From Caenorhabditis elegans (taxonomy: Eukaryota; Nematoda; Chromadorea; Rhabditida; Rhabditidae), in assembly GCF_000002985.6 (NCBI RefSeq), contig NC_003284.9, positions 12,524,001-12,588,000 of the forward strand: a stretch of 64,000 nt of DNA, given 5' to 3'. The position numbers and the translations under genes were made by a program. Positions 1 through 11,300 of this stretch are shown one piece after another. The notes under the pieces were generated by a model. The model worked only from the letters and a program-made list of their open reading frames with translations, did not search any database and had not been told where the DNA came from. The first letter of the stretch is position 1, and each line of letters starts with the position of its first letter.

Positions 1-1417
1 GCATGCATTACTTTAAATAAAACTACACAAATAAGTTTTTGTACAACAATTCGTAATACGACTATAATCGTGTGTTCAAACATATGTGTTCACATATATG
101 TAGAGAAGTTAGCTATCTTAAAGAAGAAACAGATTGATAAATTTCTGATAGCTAAAATTTGAAAGTCACAGTTAATCACTGCTCAACTGACTCTGAGTGT
201 GGGTTGCCATAGATGATTAAGTGGTGTTTCAAAAAGGCAATTCAATTCTGAAAAACTTAACCCTAAAAGGGGTATTTTGAAAACCGACATAGAACCATCT
301 GAGCCTTTTAAAGCTTGAAACCCCGAAAGGAGCTGTCTATATTGATGGTGTGGATTAGAAATTTGTGAGAGATTCCTAATATATTTGCTAGATTCATATC
401 CCAACACGTGGAAGTTTAACAGCATTTTGAGATATTTCTAGTTTCCGTTAAAATTATAATTCAGAAATCTGTGCATGCTGGAAAGCAGCAATCATAAGAT
501 AATAAAGGTATGCTCAATTTTTAACAAGAATAGCCTATTATTTAGCAAGTGAAAGCGTATCATTTGATCTGCCATTTTCCCGGATTTTCATGGTGTTATA
601 TACTTGCAGGTAAGCTTAATCTCATTTCTGTAAACACATCTTGTATTAGTTTTTACGTAGTCACCTCAAGTTATCATAACATAAATACATCAACAATGTC
701 TAATTTCGTAATCTCGCATTTCGAGAAACCCCTCGTAGCTTGCACAAATCCAATAAGGCTAATCCGTGACAGGAAGGATTACTGAAACATCTGGTAGCAG
801 ACTATAATTAGACATGCGCAATTTAGAAAATCACAAAATTATAGGCTGTGCGGATTTTTTTGAAGCGCCTTTGAAATTGCAGGTTTCTCACACACATCAT
901 CTAAAAAAAGATATAGTGAGACATTTAGATCGGGGAAGCTCTTTTCAGAATATGTGAAAATCTAGTTTAAAGAGCTAGAAAATATCATTCACCTGGGGAA
1001 AAGATAACACGTAAGAACTAAATTCCAGACTAATGCGACGAGAACTTTTTGAAATCAACGTCAGGGACGTAACTGTTCTCGAATTTCCTATATCACATAA
1101 TTTGATAATATTTCCCTATCATTCCCCTTGTGGTCATGAAAACTAACATGTTCAGAAGTTTGGTTATAAACATAATTTTGAAACTCGTTTTATTGCCAAT
1201 ATCACAGTTTATTTCCTAGATATTTCTATTCAGTGAGTCTTAAGATCATCAAGCAATGTAATACTGTGAACTAACAATTTAATGGCTGAGCAACAAGAAC
1301 CTTTTACATTCTCTCCATGTAAGTTTGTTAGAAATTTCAAAACTCAAGCTAGACAAAGTTTATCAAGAAAAAACAATGAGTTCAGTTATGTGTGAAGTGT
1401 GCAAGAGTGCAACGTAC
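1..1417. other. No confident gene; probable introns or flank of the Pro/Met-rich gene
   Basis: AT-rich sequence without a convincing exon. Two weak candidates exist. On the plus strand, about 549-608 is open, follows TTATTTAG and ends in a GCAG|GTAAGC donor. On the minus strand there is a TTTCAG acceptor near 770 whose phase would fit the exon at 1418-1783 and give a short C-terminal end. Neither can be decided from sequence alone. Confidence 0.4.
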
Positions 1418-1783
1418 CTCTGATACCAGGCCTCTGACGCTGTTGAGTCATCGGCGCGCCAGGAAGCATCATCGGATGCGGACCACCATCATTTGGATGT
1501 GGCATCGAACCCATTGGTGTCATTGGCGGAAGTGGTGGCATCGGTCTCATAGGCATCCCTGCCATCATCGGCGGACCCACTGGACCCATGGGCATCATTG
1601 TCATTCCTGGCATGTGAAGTGGATGACCCGGCGGGTATGCTGGATGTGGAAGTGCGTGAAGAAGATGAGGTGGCGGAGGACCATGTGGAGGTGGTCCCGG
1701 TGGTCCTCCATTAAACCACATTGTGTTATGTCTATAAGGCGGATATGGTATCACAGATTGCAGGTTGATAAGTGTAACGAATT
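1418..1783 (-). CDS. Internal exon of an unidentified Pro/Met/Gly-rich protein
   Basis: A single clean exon on the minus strand, 366 bp, bounded upstream by a TTTTTTTTCAG acceptor (AG at 1784-1785) and downstream by an AGAG|GTACGTT donor. The open frame gives about 121 residues starting FVTLINLQSVIPYPPYRHN and then a low-complexity run rich in Pro, Met, Gly and His (PPGPPPHGPPPPHLL, MPMGPVGPPMM, MRPMPPLPPMTPMG). It ends with basic QRQRPGIR in phase 1. Composition and codon GC stand well above the AT-rich surroundings, and the frame runs through both splice sites, so I take it as coding. Such tracts are typical of disordered regions in transcription co-factors or RNA-binding proteins, but no folded domain is visible and I cannot name the gene. 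The neighbouring exons must lie at some distance on either side; I could not find them. Confidence 0.7.
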
Positions 1784-4240
1784 CTGAAAAAAAAGGAATA
1801 TATCAGTAGTATCTAATCATTCTAAAAAGAAGAAAAGCAAAGACTTGAAATTATTTTATCTCAATCATAACTGTTCAGACGTGTGTTCTCATAAAATCAA
1901 CAACATATTTTCATATATCAAGAAGAAAATGGGCCGGGAGAAGACAAAGAGTGGGATGCAGATACGCAAAAATTGGAAATTCAGACAATGCCTACATTTC
2001 AAAAATTATCTACGCTACTAAATTAACGTTAGTAGCAATGATGTATTTTTAGCGTGATACAGTAGATTGTAATTAAACTATTTTAAAAAAACTTTACTTC
2101 CGGTTTCGGAATCTTTGTTTTGGTACCGAACCTCAAGAACATTCCTATTATTATTTGGATCTTTACGTGAACATGCCAGAAGGTTTTGAAATTTCTGTTT
2201 CAGTTTTAAGCCAACAGCCATCAGCAGCAACAATGATCTACAAGCTTGAACATTTTATTACGCTGGTCATTTTTTACAAGAAAACTTAAAATAGGGAAAT
2301 GAGGGAAATAAAATTGTGCGTTACAAAATAATTTAGATATAAACAGTATATTTATTTTAGTGCTACAGTTCGCGTATACATTTTATCATGTAGATTGAAA
2401 TATATTGAATCTAGAGTAATACAACAGTTTCAGTTCACAGAGTCCAGTTAGAAAGTAAAAAAAACAGTTAGGACTGAATCAGCTCAATCAAATCAACGTT
2501 ACAAAATTTTGATCTTGCTCTTTGGCATCTCAGTCTTGATCCCGACAAGATCATCAAAACATTAGTAACTCATCGAGAAAAAAACAACATCCAAAACACG
2601 TATGTACGCAACGCATGCAGTGGTGTCAAAACAGAACAAAGGAGGATTGATTTGTGGGAATGGGGAAAAAAGGGGAAGGAAATTCTCCTCTTCCTCTGTC
2701 TCCCGAGTCAGGCCCATTTGAAGAGCGTCTTTTGGTGCTGGTCATCCTGCGGACCGCCTTGCATTACCTTGGAGAAGCCGGACAAAACGAGGTTGCGCAG
2801 CAATCAGTTTTAGAACGACTGGAAAGTCGGAAAATAGAAAAGTGAAAATTGATGAAAAATTCACTTAAATTTCAGAAAAGAAAGAGCATGCGAATGTCAG
2901 AAAGTGGTTGTGGGATACCGAAATGAATGGAAGGACTCTGAAAAAGAATTCCGTTCCTGTGATAAATCGAATTAATTTTATCGCTCTTTATTTTCCATTT
3001 TTCTCGAAAATTTTCCGCCTTGTTTGCCCACAAAGGCTCAAAAATCAGAAAATATCGTTTTCAGAACCAGAGGAATTTTGAGTGGAGGCGATTTATGGTT
3101 GAGTATGATAGTTGTCGATTGGAGAATAAAGAAGAGGAAACAATAAAAAAAGGTTCACATCGTGTATTTTCCCTAATATTTCTTTTCATTCCTTCCTTCT
3201 TCCTTCCGCTCCTTTATAGTTTTCCTGCCGTAAGAAAAATGCAAGTCGGGAATGACGAGGAGGAAAAGAGCAAAAAGAAAAAGTGAAGGAAAGACCGCGG
3301 GAGCACAAAAAATTCCTGAGGTCAAAAATCCTCTTTAGTGAAAAATGAAATGGGAATTGCAATCCAGAGAATGGATTCAATCTTTTCATCTTGGCACGGC
3401 GATTAATCATGGCACCTGGCAGCTCGGTTAGAAACTGCTCTTTTTCTCGATGGCAAGGAATTGGAAAAAAAAGAACGGATATATACACTTTTGCAGCATT
3501 TGCACTAGAACTTGAACTTTTGGCTATGAGTAAAATATAGAATTACCTACGGGGTTTCCGATTTAATTTTGTTACCGGGTTCGTGTAACATAATAATGAT
3601 TTGCTCTGAAATTAGTTTTGTTTTTCTTTTCCGGGAATTACCCCATAAAAAAGAGATTTGAAATTTGCGTCAAGATTGGTTTTATAAAAACGATTTCTTA
3701 GCTCGAAGTATGTTTAACAACAAAATTAAAAATAATTGCTTAGAGAAATGAAAGAGTGAGAAAAAACGAAGCCGTCTCAACAATTGATACCAAAAAACAT
3801 GTAAAAGTGGTTTCAAAATTAAAAAAAAGTACATTTGTCTCATGCGTACTTAGTTAGTAAAAATAGAACATTAAATCCTTACACATTTTAAACAAGTTAA
3901 AAACAATATCTGGATCTGATTGAATCAACTGTTGCCCAAACTTTCTAATCTGGTGTATTTTTAGGGCATCAGTTTGACTTGAAGTTTATGTGCCTATGTA
4001 TGAAAACGTGATTTTAGGTATTTTTACACTATATTGGAGTAACATGATATTGATTAAAACTATGCAGTTTTGACTATTTCAGTGATCATGATGGGGACTT
4101 TGTTGTTTTGAAATAAAGTGGCGTTTTTGTCGAAAGAGCCACAACCACTAAGTCAATTATAGTATTTCCAAATACAGTGTTTTCACTTCCAGTACGCCAA
4201 CTATTTATCCTACATCTCAGAAAAATAAAACAATTCCGCG
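1784..4240. other. No supported gene
   Basis: Mostly AT-rich. Two GC-richer patches (about 2650-2850 and 3000-3450) have short open frames on both strands. The plus-strand frame at 2654-2845 ends in a plausible helical stretch but has no splice signals or recognisable domain. I see nothing else. Confidence 0.4.
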
Positions 4241-4285
4241 CCGTAGGCGAAGAACGGATCGACTAAGTATCTAAGTATCTAAAGT
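4241..4285 (+). repeat. 3' tail of a truncated non-LTR retrotransposon-like repeat (copy 1)
   Basis: The 30-bp block 4241-4270 matches 60982-61011 at 29 of 30 positions. One frame ends AVGEERID-stop and a second (shifted by one) stays open a little further. Directly after it comes an 8-bp unit, CTAAGTAT, repeated about twice and then degenerating. A coding end followed by short octamer repeats is the usual 3' end of CR1-like or other non-LTR retrotransposons that are 5'-truncated on insertion. Assignment to a clade is inference. Confidence 0.5.
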
Positions 4286-4811
4286 AAGTTTTATTAATTC
4301 TCACTAGTTTAAAATGTTGTTTGAAAAATTATCGTTTGCCAAATACCGTAATCGTACTGATATAAAATTTTAAAATTTTGTTAGATTTCTTTTTTACAAG
4401 GACTATCTTCTTCTGGGGCAATTGCACAATAAAGTTCAATCATGATCTTGACTGCCAACTCCAGCCCAAAAGATTTAGGTATACAAATATAAGCTAGTGG
4501 TATCAATCAAGTGTACATCCGTTTATCTGAATAAGTTCTACAACTAACTTATATGCCAACTTTGTTTCTCACGTAACACTGTATTTTTAAAATTTAATCG
4601 TCGGTGAATAAAAAATAAAATTTTTGAAATATTTTTGTGTCTGAGAACACGAGAGCAGAAATCAAAACTGTCTTACAATAAAACGGGACTTAGAAACACA
4701 AAAAAACTTTGAGACCAGATAAAAATCCGAAAAAAAAAACTTTTAAGTTTCAGGAAAAAATAGCACATTCAATCTGTCGGTCATAAGGCGAATAAACTTT
4801 TTAATATGTAT

Positions 4812-5093
4812 TTACTTTAGTAAAACTAGAGTACTAAATACAAACAAGTAAACTGTTTCATTCTGATGCTTTTTCACGAAATTTTGAAACAGATGAATTT
4901 TACTAACACTAGTGCTTGTCACAACGTATCGGCCATGAAACATGTGCTTCTGACAAGTTTTTAGATGAGCATGACACGAGCCAGTACTTTTAAGAAAATC
5001 ACAGCTGGCCAAGCAAATTGTACTGCATTTTTGAGGTAAACAGAGAACAGAAATATGCCTTAAGTTTTTTTTATTGTATACTACATATTTCAA
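4812..5093 (-). other. Cys/His-rich open frame, possible zinc-finger exon or transposon relic
   Basis: A 93-codon minus-strand frame with a dense cluster of Cys and His (ICLASCDFLKSTGSCHAHLK, then TCQKH). The C-x3-C ... HLKTCQKH layout loosely recalls BED or C2H2 fingers. A usable acceptor (AAAATGCAG) precedes the cluster and a weak GTGAC donor follows. It lies about 45 bp from a hAT-type MITE, and hAT transposases carry BED fingers, but the rest of the frame is AT-rich and unlike a transposase. It could be chance, an exon of a host zinc-finger gene, or a decayed transposon. Confidence 0.25.
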
Positions 5094-5136
5094 AATTTGA
5101 AGTCGAGAAGCTATAATAAATTAGATGTGTAGATAT

Positions 5137-5385
5137 CAGTGCTGTGCGGCTCTCGGTTCTCGGCGCGAGCCGAGAGCCGACATCTCGGGGTCTTTTCGGC
5201 TTTCGGTGGGAGCCGAGATTTGAAAAATTGGTATATTTGCCAAAAATTAGGTGTTTTTTCGGCTCTCGGCGCGAGCCGAGAGCCGGCATTTGAAGCTTTT
5301 TCGGCTCTTGGCGAGAGCCGAGAGCCGAATCCAAATGTGAACTCGGCTCTCGGCGCGAAACTTTTTCAAGAGCCGCACAGCTCTG
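5137..5385. mobile_element. hAT-type MITE with 8-bp target-site duplication
   Basis: A GC-rich island of about 249 bp in AT-rich DNA. The ends are inverted repeats: CAGTGCTGTGCGGCTC on the left and the complement of CAGAGCTGTGCGGCTC on the right (15 of 16). The same 8 bases, GTAGATAT, flank it at 5129-5136 and 5386-5393. The CAGNGCTG-type terminus and an 8-bp duplication are hallmarks of the hAT superfamily. The interior is several palindromic copies of GGCTCTCGGCGCGAGCCGAGAGCC and can fold extensively. It encodes no transposase and is therefore non-autonomous. Confidence 0.8.
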
Positions 5386-5393
5386 GTAGATAT

Positions 5394-8300
5394 TATAGGA
5401 TGAAAGTAAAAATATTGAAAAATGTTATTAGAAAGTTTGAAATTATTTCAAAAAACGATGAAATGTAATTTACTTTTTTTAATTCTTCCGAGAATTTTCA
5501 CCAACTGGATTCAAATTGTTATGATGTTATAATTGGAAGTGAATATGTTTGCAGGGGCCAAAGTAAAATCTATTGAAATACTCATGAAACATAAATGCAG
5601 CTATTAGGGGAAAGGTGTCTAAAATGGACAGAAAGCAGACTAATGGACCAGCACCTCGTTTTTAGAACACCAATGTCTCTTTTGAAACGTTTTTGAGCTC
5701 ATTAAATGTGTGCCGTTGGGCACAACAAGTGAGCAGAATGTACCCATTCTTTTGCAATTTTGTCTTTTACTTCTTTTCTCTATTTCTAAACAAGGTTTTG
5801 AATGGGCTTTTGGCTATGTTTGTGTTCTGCACAATTGTGTAGTTGAATCATTTGAATCAATTGTATGGCAATGGCTGGACAATGAGTCAATGGGTGAGAA
5901 ATGTTTCATTTTGAATTAAATTTTATTGAATTCTATTGAAATAAATTCACAATTGGTTCATAAGATGATTGCAAACGTGATATCTTGAAATTGAGGAAAA
6001 AATTTCCGCACAGCCCTGTTACCATATATTTTTTTTTAGTTTGGCATGCTGTACTAATTTTTAGATGTTCCGCTTCTGCACTACTGTTAGAAAATGCAGT
6101 CAATTGGAAACTGCAGAACTAATTTTGAAGCTACTGTTTTGAAACTGAGAACATTACAATTCAATACTATTTTTATTAGGAAACCAATTTTCATTAGGAA
6201 ATGTTGGGGGAAAGCTATTTTGAAATATTGAAAAATATCGGAACTGTTAACACGGAACATCAAAATGATAATGACTACTTCCGACTCAAACAATAATTAT
6301 ATGTTACTACGATCAGAGTCCGGTTTTTCAAATAAAACTCATTTACTCAATTAGAAGTTTTTGAGTTGCAATGAATAACCTATCATTATAAAATAGACAA
6401 AACTACACACATCCGTATAATTATTGAAAACAGAAACTATCGAAGGACCAGAATATTGATATCAAGCAAAATAAAAATGTGATCGTTGGTACTTGAAGTA
6501 ATGAAAAATACAAATGTTTTATGTAGAGTGAATTAATTGGAGTATTCAATATTCAATAACTTATTTTTAAGGAAACAGTGTTTGAGTATTTTAAAAGTTT
6601 TATTGAAAACCAGCCGTGGACCGCACCTTCGGCGCGGCCCCCGACTTCTGGGGCTGAAAATTAATTTTTTATGAAACTACCGTAACCCTACAGTATTTCT
6701 ACCGTACCACTATTGTACCACTACAGTACCCCGACTATATCCCTACACTAACCCTAACTCACTATCCCTCCAGAAGCCAAAACTTCACAGACTACAAAGA
6801 CTACATAGACTACAAACTATGGACACACAGAATAAGCGCTTTATATATAGTAAATGATATAAAATGTTTTCAATAATATAAAATGTTTTCGGGTCATTTC
6901 AAGAGTTTTCAAAGGTGAACCTATAAAAGCATGTATATTTTCCTACACTTAAAATGTATTCCTAGAACGTTTTCATAATACATAGAGCTTGAGTAAAGAG
7001 AAGAGAATAGAAATGCGAATCTCATAACATATATATCAAAACACCTAGCACATGCATAGATACCTGCCGACATAGCGGCTCGTCCGTCTCAGGGGTACAT
7101 TACGTCGTCGTAATTAGGAATCTATTCACTAGCCAACAACTATACCAGTTGGTCGGAGAACGGAGCAAAATAGGCAACGGAAAAGCATGAAACGGAGAGA
7201 GCAGCACAAAAACACCCTATACATCATTAACGTTTTTGTATTTTCTATTTTTTTACGGCCCCGTAAATGTTTTGCGATCGAGCTTGCAAAAAACCAAATG
7301 GTCTTCATAAAAATTGCCGAAATTGGGCAAAAAGGGCGCGTAAGAGGCAAAGTTGTAATAAAATATTCCATCAAAACGGACTATAACAACAAAAGTGCAC
7401 ATAAATCTTACGATTGTTAGATACTTTTTTAGCGAGCAATCTTTAAAGTTCTTGACCTAATTTTTAAAAAAATTTTGCATTTTTCTTACTGTACTTCAAA
7501 AATGGTGTTTAAGTGGGATTGTTGTTTCTGATGGACCGGAATGTGAGGAAAAAACAAACAGAATGTGAGAAAATTGTTAAAACCATTCCAGTGGTGCCTA
7601 AATGACTGAATACCATTACAAAACTTTCAATTATTCGATTTGTTCTCAAAGATGCTCAAAAATTGCATACATTTAAAGTATAGATAAAACTTCAGAACAT
7701 TATTTCGAGTTGAAAATGTTCTCAATTTAAAACGGTTGTTATTAAAGAATACATAATTTTGTAGTTTGGAAGCTTTGCTTTATGAAATAAATTTAACATT
7801 TCTCAAAGTGCTTACTTTAAAAATTTCAAGGATCACGTTAGGAATTTTTTGATCTTTTGTTCAGAAATGTTTATTTATAAACATTTGTAGAAATTTCTGA
7901 TCAGTTCACACACCAAAAAAAAGTCATCTGTCATCTGAATTGCCAAGAAAAAAAGGGAGTTGAAAATACTTCATAACATCTGGCAATGTAACTAATACTG
8001 TATTATGGATAACTTGTTAGGATTTTCCCAGTCGACGTTTTTAAAATAGACTGAAAAGTGAGTTTAGTGTTTTGATCCATGGATAAGTGAAACATAAGAC
8101 AAATATAATCGTTTTAGCTTATCAGTCAATGACGGAGGAATATTGCTCATTTCATCATATTCTGACTACGTAGTACGTCCTAAGTCTAGTTTTAAAAGGA
8201 AATATATTCGAACTATTTGGGCTTTAATCTTGTGAAACGTGATTTTGAATTAGTTTTTGATATTTCAAAAAATCAAATTAGTGGAGCGGATATGACGAGT

Positions 8301-11300
8301 AGGAGAACAATTGTGGGTAATGGATATGAGATCAAAAATTAGAGATACCGGATATTTGAATCGGACGCCGTTTTCAAACAATGTTGAAAAGCTCAGCAGG
8401 GTCAGGTGTACGAAACGAATGAAACGATTAATAAAAAGGCGATGATGGAATTCCGGCTCCGAGAAATCTCTTACGCCATTTTTGAGAATTTGCAAAAATG
8501 TGGTGGGAAGCTGAGAGATAACCCCGACGCGAGGGAGGAAAAGGAAAGGAAGTTGGGAATGAAATAAACATGAGACTCCCTCATACTATTTGCGTCTTAT
8601 GTTTTGTTGGATAAATAAGTGCTGATGTGGCTAATAAATTATTAAAAAGGAGTCTTCGTTAATAAAACATGGATGGCCATAGGTACAAATAAGCAATGAG
8701 CCTCGAGGGAAGAAATGAGCAGCTTCAGAATTTTCGGTGGGTCTTGTTTCAAGCAAACTAGTTCAGCTTCTTAGAATATTCAATTGCTGAAGAAAAAAAC
8801 GGTGGTCAGTAATTTTTAAAAATTGAATTTTTTTAAATGTTTATAACATCACTACGTATTAAATTGTCGTTATGTTTATGACTGTATAACAAGGCGGAGC
8901 ATGCAGTCATTGATTATATTTTTCGTTAAAAAAAACAGTTTTTTTTTCGAAATTGATATTCGGGTTTGAATTTTAAAAACTACCTTTTCAAATAAGAAAA
9001 ACAAATGTTTTATTCCTAATTAATTTTTGAAGCTTATAAGCTTTTTTTTCATTTTTGAAAATGTAGTAGTTGAAAAATAAAACAGTTTCTAAAAAAAGTG
9101 AACCGTAATAAAAATCAAAGCATTAAAAAATCCATATAAGTCCAGATTTAAATAAATCATACAAATAGTATTAAAAATCGAGTTCTAAATTTACCAATTT
9201 CCAAATCAAACCACATTTTTTAGCACTTATTAGAAAAAAAAACTTCAAGCTGTTAGACTGAGCTGGTTTTACCAAAAATGGCGTTTAAGCTTGTTTATTT
9301 CATAATTTTTACAAAAAGATTTGAAATAAATTTTAAACAAAAATTGAGGTGGAATACTGAAATAATTTCATGAATCAGAATGATATAATATATGAAAAAT
9401 ATATAGGTTGAACGGATTTTTTGATATCAATTTATTTTCATTAAACAGCAATGATTCGCTTTAGTAAAGGCACGTGCAGACTAATGTTTTATTAAAAACT
9501 TTTTTTGATATAGTTTTGATCAGAGAGAATCACAAATGAAATCACGACATTTTTAACAATTTTTGAACCTGGCAAAGTTTCGAAAATTAAAAATATTTAA
9601 AGTTGGCATGATTTCCTTACGATTAACATTGTAAAGAATATGGTATGATAACTTAAGTTAGTTAAAAAATTTTCACTAGAAAGGCTTGTGGAAGCCGCGA
9701 GAAAGCTTGAATAATGGTTTGAAAGTACCTATACTCTTTTCTTGTTTTTACCTTTGGAGAAACGTCCAAGGCTCTTTGAAAAAATTCCAACGAGAAACAG
9801 GAAAACAACATCTTCCCGCAGATGAGCCGTAACTAGAAAAGGGAAAACATGCACGGCTGGTCCTTTCTCCATCCTACATGCACTTGACGAGGGATCAAAA
9901 TACGGCTCTCCAATTTTGTTGACACTTCCCCCCCCCCCCCTTTCTCCTGAGAAGTCGTCAATGTCAACTTTGAAGGAAAGCGGAAACGAAAGGAGTGAAA
10001 AGGAAATGTTCATCCGAACTGACTTTTTGTTCCTTCGCTTTGATCATTTTTTTCATTCCACGTTTTTGGTCTTTCCCACTTTTATAATTTTGAAAAGTTT
10101 GTGTCGAGCCATTCAATTAGCTTTGGAGAAAAGTCCAAGGAAACATTGAAAAAAAACTGCATTATTGAATTCCAAACATTTTTTTTCAGATTTTTTCAAT
10201 CAAATAATGTATTGAAATTGTTTTTTTTTCGATCAGGACCGCCTACACTCCATTCAATTGCACAATCACAATGTCAAACACATAACAGTGAACGAATATG
10301 TATATCTTTGTGAAAATAATAAATGAAATATGAATAAAATATATAGAATTGAGAACTGAATGCAAGTTCAGTAGTCATAGATCAAATGCAAAAACTATTC
10401 ATATTCACCATATTCTATTTTCCGCTCCAATGAAACAAGCAGGACCAGAAAAATAGAAAAAAAAACAGGGGTCTGGGCAAATTGACTGCGAGGAGGAGGG
10501 ATCTCTGAAGGTTTCTTTCGTTTCCTTAGTTTGCTACGGCGACGAGTAGTACAAGCTCGTTTATTTTTTCCTCCACCATGCTGGCCCCCCGAAATTCGGT
10601 GGAGCTTGAAAGCGGCTCAAAAATGGAAAATGCGTTGCTACGTCACTCAAAACATATGGGCTAGGTCCGCCCGCAAGGTCATTCCATATTTATGAACTTT
10701 TTCACTTCCTAAAACAGCAGATATTTTGCGGTGTTGCTTCTAAGAAATTCATATGAGCAAAATTTTGTTTTGTCTAGTGAAAAGGCGTCAAAGAAGATTT
10801 TGTGGTTTGATGAGCTGGTGCAAGTTTACACCAAAACTCAAGGGTTCAAAAATTGAAAAAGTGGTACTTATAACCACACATTATCAAAAGTTTGAGGACT
10901 ATCATTTTGAAACTTAAAGAAATTTAGTTATTTTGATTAATTTCATTACAAATAAAACAAAAATAACTTAACATTAACTTTCAATCTGGGATTATAATTA
11001 TGAAAGTGTGAAAGTTTTTCAAAGAAAAAGAAAAACATTACAGTTTCAGAATTTTTTACAGTTAGAGGAAAAAAATATTTAAGATATTGCAAAATGAGAA
11101 AGTTGAGAAAAAGCTATTGACGAAATACACGATTTTGACAGGAATGTGCAATATAATTTTATTTAAAAAAGTTCAAATTCCTTGAAAAAGAAATGTGTGA
11201 TTTATCAAGAAATTTGATTGTGTTAAGAAAAAAGTCGATTTATTAATCTTTCAATATTGACAATGGTGTAACAATGAAACATCAAAACACCAAAATCAGA

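Noticed and set aside
1418..1783. Identity as an SSDP/SSBP-type co-factor (sam-10-like)
   Set aside because: Only composition (Pro, Met, Gly) matches; no LUFS domain or diagnostic motif is visible, so I gave no symbol.
1392..1787. His/Trp/Arg-rich plus-strand frame of 131 codons
   Set aside because: It is the antisense of the Pro/Met/Gly-rich exon; CCN and ATG codons read backwards give Trp, Arg and His.
6605..6660. GC-rich hairpin as an rRNA or snRNA piece
   Set aside because: No match to conserved rRNA or snRNA motifs that I know; the short repeats next to it fit an interspersed element better.
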